64,000 nucleotides of DNA. Origin: Coptis chinensis. Lineage: Eukaryota; Streptophyta; Magnoliopsida; Ranunculales; Ranunculaceae. The DNA lies in assembly GCA_015680905.1 (NCBI GenBank), contig CM027379.1, forward strand, positions 29,034,501 to 29,098,500, given 5' to 3'. Position 1 is the first letter of the stretch, and the number at the start of each line of letters is the position of its first letter. The notes beneath the pieces were generated by a model. That model had not been told where the DNA came from, searched no databases, and worked only from the letters and a program-made list of their open reading frames with translations. This document shows, one piece after another, positions 1 to 10,980 of the stretch. The translations under genes were made by a program, and so were the position numbers.

Positions 1-1480
1 CAGTTAATATATCGGTGTACCCAAAAACCGATATATATCGGATATATCCGTTTTTTTTGTGACCAGTCCAAACTATCTAAAATATCGGAAATATCAAAAA
101 TATCGGATATATCAGTGGACATAATAGCAACATTTATTTATCAAGAAAACCATAAAAAAAATATTGACAAATAATTAACCACAATGTCATAATCTAATGT
201 ACTCAAAGTCTCAAATTACAAAATAAGATAAATAAGTTACATCAAGTCATCAATACATAAACGAGTGACGTGGCTGGTCAACTTCCATACCCGATTCTTG
301 AATCCTAACTACTTCACAATACTCTACTCAAGTGTATACAGAGTTATACCCACCGTCGAGAAATTGTCGAACATGCCACTCATATTTTTGTGTTGGAAAT
401 TCTAACATGATTCCAATTCGAGGAGTGTTGGTGTAACTATACATTGGGTATAATGCAACAGATCAGTGCGGTCCAAATGATTCATAACTTGGATAGAGTT
501 GTCCATATGTTGGTTCAAGTTGTGGTGTGCCATAAGGTTGTTGATCAACCCCCATTCAATATCCATATGAAGAACCATATGACGCACTACTTGCAGGGTG
601 ATTGATCATGCTACCAGAAGAATCGTTATCTCGCCGATATACATTGTGCACATATATATCGGATATCTCGCCGATATATATCGGATATATCAGATATTTT
701 GGAAATTTCAATATTAAAAATTGGTCAAAAAGTCAACCGATATATATATATCGATTATATCGGAAATATCGATTATATCGGCGATATAAAGTTTCATATA
801 AAAATTCCGATATATATCGAAAAAAAAATAGTTCAATATTCGGTGGATATATGTCGGAAAATATCGATATCGGTGTACCAATTTACCGAGATATATCAGC
901 GATATTTTGGGCCTTGGTTGAAGGTAACAAATGTGGCGGAACAGAATATCAATTGAATCTAACACTTACCAGTTGCCACTATCAGAGACGGTTGTTTTGT
1001 TTGATATGAGTCATTCAACACAGTTTCTTGACCATTAAGGAGACTCATTCTACTACTTTAAAGCATGGACCAAAATATCGCCGATATATCCGATATATAT
1101 TGGTATTTTGGTACACCGATATCGATATTTTCGATATATATCCACCGAATATAGAATCCTTTTTTCCCGATATATATCGGAATTTCTGATATAACGATAT
1201 ATATCGACCGATATATACGATATAAATTGTTGACTTTGACCGATATTGTTGACTTTTACCAAATATTGTTGACTTTGACCGATATATTGTCGATATTTCC
1301 GATATAATAGACAATATTTCCGATATAATCGACGATATTTCCGATATATCAACATACAAAATAAAATTTTGACTAGTCACAAAAAAAATGGATATATCTG
1401 ATATTTCCGATATATCCGATATATATCGGTTTTGGATTTAACCGATATATTCATCGATATCGATATTTTGGGCCTTGCTT
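1..1480. repeat. Foldback repeat rich in CGATATATATCGG
   Basis: The segment is packed with degenerate copies of the palindrome CGATATATATCGG. Two arms are inverted: about 836-915 matches the reverse complement of about 1065-1150 (shared words GGTGGATATAT, ATATCGATATCGGTGTACC and GCGATATTTTGG). The start (about 40-75) is the reverse complement of about 1370-1405, sharing a run of eight T/A beside GTGACYAGTC. Short open frames here read as Ile-Tyr-rich strings and are by-products of the repeat, not genes. The family is not identified; a decayed foldback or MITE-like element is the best guess. Confidence 0.6.
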
Positions 1481-1665
1481 TAAAAATAATTAATATATGA
1501 AGCTACTACTATACAGATATGGTACCCACGTGGGATCTACTGAATTTTTTTTTAAATTTATAAACTTTAAATTACTATTTTTTTTCAAAAGTTAAAAAAA
1601 ATAATAAAAATATGAAATGACCAAAATACCCCTACATCCATCTACATTTCACTATTCACCAACCC

Positions 1666-1667
<2 letters not shown>

Positions 1668-1760
<93 letters not shown>
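1668..1760. repeat. (TA)n microsatellite
   Basis: About 93 bp of nearly pure TA with one phase break. It sits directly before the first copy of the 0.6 kb duplication, and a second (TA)n tract precedes the second copy. Confidence 0.95.
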
Positions 1761-1762
<2 letters not shown>

Positions 1763-2358
1763 TTTCCTATTCCAATTCATTTTTTTCAAAATGGCTTAGA
1801 AATACAATAGAAGTTTGATCTTAGCAAGAATCAAACTGGAGAAACATCAAACGTTGTATAACACTAGAACATTCCTAAAAAATATGCCATCTTATCAAAC
1901 GTCCGTTTATCAAAAGAAAATCTTACCTAAGCGTCCCATTCCCTTTTTTAAAATGTTAAATGCCGTAGTGCAATACTTGTGAATTATTGAGAAGACTAAT
2001 AAAACTTTCCTTAACGCATACTCAACAGAACATTATTGCGGAGAGATAGAGAGATATATGAATGCGGTGAACCCTTTCATTTGATTTGGCTGCGGTAGCA
2101 TAACTATTTACGGCTGTGATTTGCGATGGCATTTGACTCTTTTGCCAAATACTCTCATAGGACCAAGGGTTATATTATTTTTTTTCCCCCTGAAGAGCTA
2201 TGTAGGACGGACACAGACGCAGGCATTGACGCGGATACAGACATAGCGACTCAATTATATCTCAAAAAAATAGTACGCGAACACAATAAATGATGTGGAA
2301 ATTAATTATTAATTATTAATTATTTTTTATATAAATTAAACATTAAAAACTAATTTAA

Positions 2359-2363
<5 letters not shown>
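1761..2363. repeat. Tandem segmental duplication, copy 1
   Basis: The block from CTTTTCCTATTCCAATTC to AAACTAATTTAAATGTAT occurs again at 2397-3018, also preceded by (TA)n. Copy 1 differs by several short deletions, for example around 1958-1985 where copy 2 keeps extra bases. Copy 2 reads open for about 110 codons (2359-2703) but copy 1 does not, so coding function is unlikely. Confidence 0.9.

Positions 2364-2396
<33 letters not shown>
2361..2396. repeat. (TA)n microsatellite
   Basis: Short TA tract between the two copies of the duplication. With the longer tract at 1668 it suggests that the duplicated unit includes a TA repeat and arose by unequal exchange or slippage between TA tracts. 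Confidence 0.9.
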
Positions 2397-2398
<2 letters not shown>

Positions 2399-3018
2399 TT
2401 TCCTATTCCAATTCATTTTTCAGTAAGAATCAAAATGGCTTAGAACTATACAATAGAAGTTTGATCTTAGCAAGAATCAAACTGGAGAAACATCAAACGT
2501 TGTATAACACTAGAACATTCCTAAAAATATGCCATCTTACTCAAACGTCCGTTTATCAAAAGAAAATCTTACCTAAGCGTCCCATTCCTTTTGTGTCGAA
2601 TGTTAAATGCCGTAGTGCAATACTTGATCATTTTGAATTATTGAGAAGACTAATAAAACTTTCCTTAACGCATACTCAACAGAACATTATTGCGGAGAGA
2701 TAGAGAGATATATGAATGCGGTGAACCCTTTCATTTGATTTGGCTGCGGTAGCATAACTATTTACGGCTGTGATTTGCGATGGCATTTGACTCTTTTGCC
2801 AAATACTCTCATAGGACCAAGGGTTATATTAGTTTTTTTCCCCCTGAAGAGCTATGTAGGACGGACACAGACGCAGGCATTGACGCGGATACAGACATAG
2901 CGACTCAATTATATCTCAAAAAAATAGTACGCGAACACAATAAATGATGTGGAAATTAATTATTAATTATTAATTATTTTTTATATAAATTAAACATTAA
3001 AAACTAATTTAAATGTAT
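2397..3018. repeat. Tandem segmental duplication, copy 2
   Basis: The longer copy of the unit at 1761-2363. It contains GACGGACACAGACGC and GACGCGGATACAGAC; related words recur inverted near 3215-3270 (GCGTCTGCGTACGCGGATAC), so the unit may be part of an older TIR element whose edge lies near 3270. The reading frame across it has no recognisable domain. Confidence 0.85.
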
Positions 3019-3372
3019 CATAATTTATAAATTCAAAACTATTTAAGAAAAACATCCACAAGATTAAGTTACATATGTGTTAATCAAACATTAAAAGCAT
3101 GTTATAAGTTTTAATAAAACAAGAATTGTTTTGTTTTTTAAACATTATTTTGTTTTATTTTTTCTTTTCGAATCAAATATCCGCATTCTAACTATGTTGA
3201 CCGCATCCTGACCATGTTAACCGCGTCTGCGTACGCGGATACAACCCATTATGAAGTGCGTCCATGTTTTATAGCTAAAGAGATGTTGAGATTTTACAGA
3301 TCCCCTACAATTATAGGTTTATAACCTTTCATAAATTATTATTATTATTATTATTTTTTTATATATATGGAT

Positions 3373-3636
3373 TCATAAACCACTTTTATATCTTCCTCGC
3401 TCTATGATAGAGTTCAATATATTAAGTATAGGAGGAGTAAAAACAAAATGTTCATTGTTCTCGCCTTGAGATGAGAGTTTTGCCAAGTAATCGGCAGCTC
3501 TATTTTCTTCTCGGAAAACATGAAACAAAAAAACCTTATTAAAACAAAGCATCAATCTTCTGATTGTAGCCACTAGATTGTCAGGGTTATATCCGTTGCG
3601 TAGACTATCAACGAATTTGAGAACCAAAATCTCCAT
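3373..3636 (-). pseudogene. RNase H (RVT_3) domain relic of a non-LTR element
   Basis: An 87-codon open frame carries the C-terminal half of the plant RVT_3-type RNase H domain that ends many plant LINE polyproteins. The signature is HVFREENRAADYLAKLSSQG, which matches the family pattern H-hydrophobic-x-R-E-x-N-x-x-A-D-x-L-A-K. The catalytic N-terminal part with the first Asp and Glu is not present upstream in frame. On the minus strand the frame is followed by an A-rich tract and AAT repeats (about 3340-3360), as expected for a LINE 3' tail. A captured or degenerate host RVT_3 gene cannot be excluded. It is a 5'-truncated relic. Confidence 0.7.
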
Positions 3637-5359
3637 CAGATCATTTAAGTACCAATACAGTTCTCAGCAGAAACACATTCGACCTTAGCGCCAGCTGAAA
3701 TAGGTTTTTGGAAAGCTGCACTACGATGATGGATGATAATATCTCCTTGGGGATTGGATTGCTCTGTTTATCTTGTACTGTTTTTGTTCAACTTTTTTTA
3801 GTTTTCTATGTAAAACGTCTTCCAATCACAAATTCACAAGATGTTGCAAACCGTATTGATGCATTTCATACTCCTTTTCATGAACTTCATTGCGACGCAA
3901 ACATTATACTTTCAATGATACATATTCGAAATTTCAAATTGAGAAATGTCAAGCTTGTCATTCAATCATTTTGAGTGTGATATGTGGAGTGTTGACAACA
4001 AGGTATAAACAAGCCCATCCATTTTTTTTTTCTTCTGTCAATCCATGGACCATGTTCTCATCTTAGCACTTTCAAGTTTCAACAACATTTCCCAATTCCC
4101 GAGTCAGTAGAAAGATAAAAAAGGAAATTCTTGGTTGATTTGTTTCGTACTTGGGCTGTTTGGCATATTCTTTTCTCCAGTTTTCCTTGGCGTCCCCAAG
4201 AGTACTTGGATTGCACGGTTAGGATTATCAAAATTGGGCCCAGAATATCTGATTGGGACCCATCGGGCCCATATATTCTCAAAACAATTGACAGTCCATA
4301 ATAAACCGCTTCAAATTCTTCCTGATTTCCAGTCGGAACGGTAAATTTACCTACCGATTGATAATTCTAATTGACTACGCCTTGACTACCAAAATTATAT
4401 TGACCTAAATTCATAATTTCTTTGCACCATAGAGCCAGTTAGGAATATAATTCTAACGATTGAATCGCCTACCCTTTGTAGGATTCTGTCTTTTGAATAC
4501 AACCCCCGGTTCCCAAATATATGAACCCTTTTTCACCTGCCATAGTGGCTCCGAAATACATTGGGTGTGTGTGCTTGGAATACCGGATTTAAGAGGTGGG
4601 GAGGGGGATTCAGAATATATTTCTGAGAATTAAAAGTCATCCCGTTTGGCAACCTTTTGTGCGCTAAAATGGAAACCCAACACCTCAAAATCAAGGAATT
4701 GAATTGTAAATTTCTATTGGGCAAAAACTTGAGATTTCTATATCTGAGGAATTTTAATTATTTGAAATCACAAGTCTTGGAATATATTTTCAATTCCAAA
4801 TCCAAAAGAAAATTCAATCTCGCCCAGGTAAAAAAGTAAAAACTCAATTCCCTGAATTTAACTTCATAGATTCTTTAAACAAGTGTACTTAGAAGTTTTG
4901 AGGTCATTCTTGGAATTATACATCTTTAAAATAGGGAGAACAATTAGGAGCACCAATTCTCAGTTCCTCATGTACGGTGCATTATCATGTCTAGCACAAC
5001 AGGCCAAACAGAACGTGTAATTCATTAATTCTCAATTGTCAGTCCATACTCCATACTTGTTCCAAAGAGAAAAGTATACTGACAACAAGTGAATGAAAGA
5101 AAAAGAAGAAGATATCCTTTCCCTCTCAATGAAATTACACAATCCCCAACATTGCGAATTCAGCTCATTTCCATAACCAAAAGCTATTCATATACAATAA
5201 CCATCCAACGGTATATATTATTTTCGAGGAAGAATTACAGTATGTAGAGATCACCAGAATCATCATGGTAGAATGGTAACCATGATACAAATATATATAT
5301 ATAGTGTGCGAGGAAAAAGCGCAAAAAAAGAAAAAAGAAAAAAAATGATATGATCATCA
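3637..5359. other. Intergenic, no gene seen
   Basis: AT-rich sequence with only short open frames and no domain motif. The last 300 bp is 3' flank of the SIAMESE-related gene, including a short ATATATATATATAG tract near 5290. Confidence 0.6.
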
Positions 5360-5710
5360 TCAACCTACTTTGATCTTCTTGGACGAGTTAACAAGTGGAA
5401 CAAACACAGAATTCAGATCTCTTGGAACGTGGAAAAACAACTGAGTAGCCACAGTACTAGTTGATTTACGCTTAACCGGTCGAGGTTTTCTTGGAGCAGG
5501 TGGACATACTAATGGTGTCTTTAACAACTGGTCTTTGGACTTTGGTGTATGACAATCTTCTTCTTCATTGATGCTTGAATTCAGATCCGAAACTTTAGAA
5601 CCATTGTCGTTGTCTTTGGTTGGTGTAATTGGGCTTGCTTTTGTTCTTGTGAGTGAAATTGTTCTAAGTGGTGTAATTGGCCAGAATTCTTCTGGAATCT
5701 CTAGTCCCAT
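5360..5710 (-). CDS. SIAMESE-related cyclin-dependent kinase inhibitor
   Basis: A single-exon 116-residue protein, normal in length for the plant SIM/SMR family, which binds CDK-cyclin complexes in the nucleus, blocks mitosis and promotes endoreduplication or stress-induced arrest. Family motifs are present in order: EEEDCHTPKS (residues 49-58), CPPAPRKPR (69-77) and the C-terminal cyclin/CDK-binding block FFHVPRDL (92-99). A basic stretch VKRKS (79-83) and SSKKIK near the C-terminus could act in nuclear localisation. The N-terminus has TP-rich segments (TPLR, SPITPTK), possible CDK phosphorylation sites. The start is the first Met of the frame and gives the usual short acidic N-terminus; the stop is TGA. 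SMR genes are typically intronless, as here. The family is clear, but I cannot assign the numbered orthologue. No damage seen. Confidence 0.93.
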   Translation of the reverse strand: MGLEIPEEFWPITPLRTISLTRTKASPITPTKDNDNGSKVSDLNSSINEEEDCHTPKSKDQLLKTPLVCPPAPRKPRPVKRKSTSTVATQLFFHVPRDLNSVFVPLVNSSKKIKVG

Positions 5711-5731
5711 TTTGGATTATATTTCGTACGT

Positions 5732-5739
5732 GCGCGAAA
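5732..5739 (-). promoter_or_regulatory. E2F-type site upstream of the SMR start
   Basis: On the minus strand the sequence reads TTTCGCGC, a full match to the E2F consensus TTTSSCGC, 22-29 bases before the start codon. It lies between the TATA-like box and the ATG, so probably in the 5' leader. Cell-cycle control by E2F/RBR would make sense for a CDK inhibitor, but the function is inferred only. Confidence 0.5.
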
Positions 5740-5817
5740 ATATAAGCGCACCAAGTATAACATACAATCAAGAGACAAGAAGAAGAATGAAATGGTGTGA
5801 TGATATGAGATATGAGA

Positions 5818-5828
5818 TATATATAAAA
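5818..5828 (-). promoter_or_regulatory. Putative TATA box of the SMR gene
   Basis: The minus strand reads TTTTATATATA about 110 bases before the ATG. With initiation some 30 bases downstream it would give a leader of about 80 nt containing the E2F-like site. Supported by position and motif only. Confidence 0.4.
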
Positions 5829-6746
5829 GAGAGAGGAGGAAGAGATTAGAGATGTGAATGATTGGTGTAAGGATATAACACAGAAAGAAAGAAAAGAGTG
5901 GGGGTATGGGAAGTATAGAAAAAGGCCAAATAAGGAATAAGATAATAGAGTTTAAGACAGCCTTAACTACGCTAGCTGTTCAAAGTGGTCGCGCAATAGT
6001 AGCGGGGGGGGTAAGTCTAGTCTGGCTCTTGCTGGGTAGTGCATCCTGGTTCATGTTGTTCTGGCCCACATCTAATGTCTCTATTATGAATTTGTTGTTA
6101 CTCTTTTTTTGGTTTATTCTGAATTTTGTTTGAGTATAAGAATTTTAATTACAGATGTTAAAATTGCTGTGTATATAGTATCTTAGCTGCATTCTGTGCA
6201 TTGCATTGGATTCTATGATATATGTAATAATGAAGATTAATGAGTTTCTATTTCTAGTTTGTTTGCCTCCATTTACATGGAAGTATCAAATGAAATGAAA
6301 AAAGAAAAAGAATCAATCTACAAATAAGTACTTAATTCCATTATTCAAACTGGGTACACTAAACTACATCGGCTGACTCCCTGTACTATGCGCGACAAGT
6401 AGAGTCTTAAGATAAAAATGTGCATATAATATTATAATGGCACAAAATCTACTAATTTAACTAAACAACTTAGGGCTGTTGAAGGCGAAAAACAATTAGC
6501 TGTTAGTGTTATTTGTAAAGTAGACTAGCTTCATTCGTAAGGTTAGAAATTTCAAAATGTGCTGATTTTATGGGTTGATGATCTTCATGCTGCAGTTAAA
6601 TTTTTTTTTTTTTATTTGTTTTTTAAGGTGTTTCCTTTCCTTTCCATTTCCATTTTGTTTGCGCAACCAACCGTCCTCGCCCGACAGGCCAATAAGCCAC
6701 CACTGTTTCCTTTCCTTTTCAATTTTGTTTGTGGCCCACTAGCTAA
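5829..6746. other. Promoter-side flank of the SMR gene, no other gene seen
   Basis: The open frame at 5906-6133 (75 codons, hydrophobic end) has no recognisable domain and lies in the divergent upstream flank. T-rich tracts (for example 6600-6615) precede the left TIR of the next element. Confidence 0.5.
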
Positions 6747-6850
6747 TAGCATCTCTAGGTAGTGGTAGCATACTCTTCAAATTTGAAGAATGCGACCACA
6801 GAATCTGGTAGCAAATTTCGACCAACTCTAGGTGGTCGCAAAATTCATTA
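6747..6850 (+). repeat. Left terminal inverted repeat
   Basis: About 100 bp that pairs imperfectly with 10870-10980. It contains the internal palindrome TCTTCAAATTTGAAGA and the words GCGACCAC and TCTAGGTGGTCGCA. Confidence 0.7.
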
Positions 6851-7055
6851 GATTCGCCTCGCAGCGACATTAAGATGCTGGCGTCTTGTACAATCTTAAT
6901 GTCGCGTGCTATGTTTTTATATAATGTCGCTACGACAATCGGACTTTGTCATTTTACAAATTTTTTTTCAACTCACCACTCTAGTTAATAGAAAAAAAAT
7001 GAGTTAAACGACGAATCGGCCTATAATAACCAAACACGATGGAGTGGTGGCGGTG

Positions 7056-9238
7056 AAGAAGAAAAAATAGTGCATATGTTTGGGATAATCCCGGTGGTGA
7101 TCTAGATGATGAACCAACCACTTCCCGAGTCGGAAATCAAGGAGTCGAGGTCGACGATCCATTGGCCGCCTTCAATATCGCAAGTCGATTTTGAATTTCT
7201 GCGGAGGCTATTGATTTCACCATCTTAGGCGGTGTCTAAGAGGTTTCATGATAAGCATGTCTCAAGAGTTGTTCTTGAACAACAGGTATGTATTTTAATT
7301 TCATAAATTAGTAGTAGTAGTAGTTAATTTTAGTAGTTCAATACATTATATTTTTATTTTTATTTTTTAATTTTAGTTTCATTTTGCGTACATCAGAGAT
7401 GTGTTATGTATCGGGTTCGGTGCACTCCACGTGCGCTTAAGACGTGGTGGGATGATATTAGGAAAGTCGGTGCACTTGACCATGTTAAAGATACAATTTT
7501 AGCAACTCCATTTGCTTATCTAGTTGACATCCCTTATAATAAGACTGACATTCAGGGAGTTATTAATGGTTTAGTTGAGAGATGGTAGGATAGTACACAT
7601 ACTTTTCACTTCCCTCAGGAAGAGTTGGGATACACTCCATTAGATTTTTGCATGATATCTGGTTTAAGTATAAGATTAGGTAATCCGTTAAGATGTAGCA
7701 CTGAATTCTAGAGTTGTGCCCAAATGATGACTTTCTTTCCTTGTCTGACCGAGGAGTCATATGGCGATCTTTGGTGTTAGATTTTCGGTATCACGGCTGC
7801 ATACATTACACCGTTGACTACTGATTCAGGATTGTAGTTTTTGATAGATTATTTGTCACTTGATTCCGATGATGGTCAAGCACATGTTGATGAGTATGTA
7901 AGAGCTTTATGTATGTATTTGATGGGTGTCTTCTTTTTTCCTTCTGGCCATTCCACGATTAACTTGGGATATCTAGCTAACTTTGAGCACTTGCATGAGT
8001 TGGGCGGTATTGATTTTGGTGGAGCCATATACTGTCATTTGTTGCGTTGTTTAGATAGGGCTTCTCGGTGATCGATGTTGTCAGTAGTCCCCAGATGGGA
8101 GGGTTTGTCATTCTCTTAGAGGTATGGTTTTATGAGTATTTCCGTGCTGCAAATCCTATCCTCACAGAGTATACCGATGAGAGGCCTAGGCTCAGGGCTT
8201 GGCACGGACCTTGTCGAGCTCGTCTGACCAGTGAGATCAGTCATAACATAACTTCTGTCCGAACCCAGATCGAGCTTAGCACACATGCTTCTATTGTTTG
8301 GAGGCCTTGGAGGACATCTGTGCACATCGGCGCGAATGACTGTAGATATGCATTGTTCATTTCTCATAGGAGGATGGTATTCACTTGTAGGAGTGATATG
8401 GAGTGGTATTTAGGGGATAGATGTTACAGACAGCTCACACCATGCTTTGGTATCCCTCCTGATCCGCCTACCCATGTATCAGAGGCTAAGGACATGACCT
8501 TAGAGCAAGTTATCGAGAGTAACGTGCATTGGACTTGGCTACAGGCTTCTGACCTAGTTACATTGCAGACTTATGAAAGCAAAGACTACCGTTCATCGGG
8601 TTTAGGGTGTCTATTGGTCATTTGCTCCCAGCTGTAAGTCGTACAGGCAACATTCATACGGTTAACAATTTGGGTGTCAGACGTGAATTCCATATTGACC
8701 AGCCGTCACAACCGACGTTTCAGCCGGACACGGTACACATTTGTTCAGTACGAGATCCCCTCGGTCGAGTGGCCTTGGGTTTTCAGTTTGAGCGATCCGA
8801 GTGGCCAAACGATTTACCGACCCATTTCTTCTATTGATGCCACTTTCGCGTCGCATGCATTAGTTAGAGCGACCTTGGACATCTATCTCTGGTAATTATT
8901 TTTATTGGTTTTGTTTTATTATTTTGGTTTATTATGAAAATGTCATAAATTATTAATGAATAATTATTTCAGGATGACCTACGCATGAGATATGAGACAA
9001 GCATTCGTGTAAATGATGGCTTGCGGCTCCTCGGTATTCGCTTCTGATGTTGAGAGAGAGACTTCTTTCCTGTGCTCATGTGGATTATGACGATTTGCAA
9101 CGCCAGATTGATGAGTTTACTGTGCTCGGATTGATCGCACAAAGGGTGAGTTCATCACAAAGATGGGACGGAGAGTTCAAAGACAAGGACAGTCGAGGAG
9201 GAGTTCACGACAGAGGAGGCGTATGTAGGATAGTCTAG
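7056..9238 (+). pseudogene. Plant mobile domain (MAIN/MAIL-like) protein, decayed
   Basis: The plant mobile domain (PMD) occurs in MAIN/MAIL proteins, which act in silencing and genome maintenance, and is frequent in plant TEs. Characteristic stretches appear in order: LVERW followed by DSTHTFHFPQEELGYTPLDF, then ITPLTTDSG, the FFPSG / LGYLANFEHL region, LRCLDRASR, and GGFVILLEVWFYEYF. Two introns are still visible: 7286-7396 (CAG/GTATGT to ATCAG/AGATG), giving RVVLEQQ joined to RCVMYRVR, and 8892-8972 (CTG/GTAATT to TTCAG/GATGACC). Breaks include TAG at 7586-7588 where the family has a second Trp, TAG at 7709-7711, a frameshift near 8068 and another near 8640-8750. The true start is not visible. 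It lies inside the TIR element, convergent with the Pong-ORF1-like gene. Confidence 0.78.
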
Positions 9239-9498
9239 GAGGTTATTGTATGACGATTATTATTATGTTGTGTGATTTAGAATTGTTCATTTGATCATTT
9301 TGATATGTTGTGTGATTATTATTATGTTGTGTGATTTAGAATTTACTTCCTTCGATTTAGCAAATGAATTACAATTTTTATTAATAGAACGACAACTAAT
9401 ACATGATTGCAAAAACATAAAATAAAAATAAATAAATAAAAGATAACTATTACATATCACCCTTATTACATACTACTAGAGTTACTCTAATTATCAAG

Positions 9499-10535
9499 TC
9501 AGTCATCATTTTCTTCATCATTGGCTTCTTCGTTGTTGGAAGCTTCATTTGTACTACTTGCTCCTTTTTTTTTTTTTTTTTTTTTTTCATATTTAGCTAC
9601 AATTGCATCTTGTTTTAGCTCTAAAACCTTTCGCAAACGAGGATTGACATTGTCGAGTGACATTGCTAACAACCTAGTCTCATTTTCCTCCTCTCTAACA
9701 CGGAGTTTTTCTTGCTTCAAAAATAATTTTTTTTGTGTCTTCTCTTGCTTCAATTTTATCATACTTTGAAATTACTCATTTTGAATCTCTTCTTTATTTC
9801 TTCGACTTTCTTTAAAAGCTTCAAGAAAATCGTCCATATTTTTAGCAGTGGATGCAACATTACCCTCAACAGTAGAAGCAACTTTCTTGTTCTTCTCAAT
9901 TTCTTTGCTCTGCTTTCTACCGACTGACCTTTCCAAAAAACCTTCGGTACTGCTAGGATCGTACTCCGAGTACAGTGAAAGTGAAGGGGTAGAGTAAGGC
10001 GTTGAAGGGGTTGAGGTTGAGGGTGAAGAATCGAAACCTTCAACATCTCCGGATCTTGCTTTCTTCTTTGGTCTTGGAGCAAGCGTTTCGTTGCGTAACT
10101 GAGTTCTTTGCCACTTTGGTGTATTTTTTACTAGATTATAACAATCTTGCCATATCCATGGTTTTCCAGTAGTAGCCGCATAAATTGTTGCTGCGTCTGA
10201 AAGCTACGTTTATTAAAAAAAAAAAAAAAATCAATATCAAGTAGTATATAAAACGAAGTATAAACGAATCTTACAATGTCTTCATGTCCCCACCCGCTTG
10301 GAGGTTGTTCTTCAAGCTTTCTTAGTATAACATGATATTTGTTGAAGAACAGTAAAATAATCGACCAACGTTGTGAGACTCCCTTCCACTTACGGTTGCG
10401 GTCAAAATCTTGAATTTGATTCATTCTAGCCATAATTCGTTCTCAATAAACTTGAGCCGATTGATCATTCCCTACTATAGGATCTTCTCCAATTTCAATC
10501 CACGCTCTAGTAAGAGCAATATTTTCTTTATTTGT
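9499..10535 (-). pseudogene. Pong ORF1-like / NAM-associated (Myb-SANT) protein, decayed
   Basis: The frame opens with ALTRAWIEIGEDPIVGNDQ, typical of the Myb/SANT-like ORF1 of Pong elements and the related NAM-associated plant proteins, a DNA-binding partner needed with the transposase. It continues ARMNQIQDFDRNRKWKGVSQ, RKLEEQPPSGWGHEDI, then across an intron LSDAATIYAATTGKPW, a Ser/Thr/Pro-rich linker and a charged coiled coil (LKQEKTQKKLFLKQEKLRV) ending in acidic residues. The intron is 10204-10274 (71 bp, phase 0, GT..AG with a poly-T tract). Two in-frame stops break it: TGA at 10443-10445 where the family has Trp, and TAA at 9772-9774 at a likely Gln. Apart from these and the intron the frame is open to the TAA/TGA end, so damage is light. 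Confidence 0.8.
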
Positions 10536-10869
10536 CTAACTTGAACCCCTTTCTTGTTTTGGTTGTGATATTGAGAGTGTTATGTGTGAAATGGTTGAGA
10601 GTGTTGTGTGTGAAATGGTTGAGAGTGTTGTGTGTGAAAATGAAGAAGGAGATGAGTGTAGATATAGGAGGTAGAAATCCGGCCGTTTTTTGCTCGTTTT
10701 TTTTTTTGGCCCGTTTAGAGAGTGGCGACGCCGAGTAGGAGGCGCACTACAGGTAATGGCGCGACTTTGTTGTGGTCAAAGTCAAAAAGTGGCGCGACAT
10801 TAGTACTGGCGCGCGACATTACTATTATCGCTCTGCATCCGCATCCAAATTGCCAAATTTGCAAACAAA

Positions 10870-10980
10870 CAGGTGATGCGACCACAAATGTGACCACTTA
10901 GAGTTGAAATTCCGGAAAATTCCGACGCATTTCTTCAAATTTGAAGAATACGACCACGAATGCGTCCACTAGAGATGCTC
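10870..10980 (-). repeat. Right terminal inverted repeat
   Basis: Read inverted it begins GAGCATCTCTAGTGGACGC and includes TTCTTCAAATTTGAAGAA, matching the left end at 6747. Upstream lie GCGCGACATT words like those inside the left end. Confidence 0.7.

Larger units (their letters stand above)
6747..10980. mobile_element. PIF/Harbinger-like TIR element carrying PMD and Pong-ORF1-like genes
   Basis: The ends are inverted. The left end reads (T)AGCATCTCTAG and, inverted, the right end reads GAGCATCTCTAGTGG; both continue with TCTTCAAATTTGAAGAA and then words such as GGTCGCA. Next to the left end stands TAA and next to the right AAA, close to the 3-bp T-A-A target duplication of Harbinger elements but with one mismatch. 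Subterminal GCGACATT words occur inside both ends. Inside are a plus-strand plant-mobile-domain gene and a minus-strand Pong-ORF1-like gene, converging and both broken. I saw no DDE transposase, so the element looks non-autonomous. A Mutator assignment is less likely because no 9-bp duplication is seen. Confidence 0.72.

Noticed and set aside
602-1380. Open frames of 83-135 codons rich in Ile, Tyr, Arg
   Set aside because: They occur on both strands and come from the CGATATATATCGG array; no domain or codon signal.
1617-1799. Open frame of alternating Ile-Tyr
   Set aside because: Translation of the (TA)n microsatellite.
2359-2703. 114-codon frame in copy 2 of the duplication
   Set aside because: The same region in copy 1 is shifted and no domain is recognised; likely chance.
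3180-3270. GCGTCTGCGTACGCGGATAC as the matching TIR of the 2.2-2.9 kb repeat
   Set aside because: Similarity is partial and the flanks show no target duplication.
5906-6133. 75-codon frame with hydrophobic segments
   Set aside because: No homologous pattern recognised; it lies in the upstream flank of the SIAMESE-related gene and ends in T-rich DNA.
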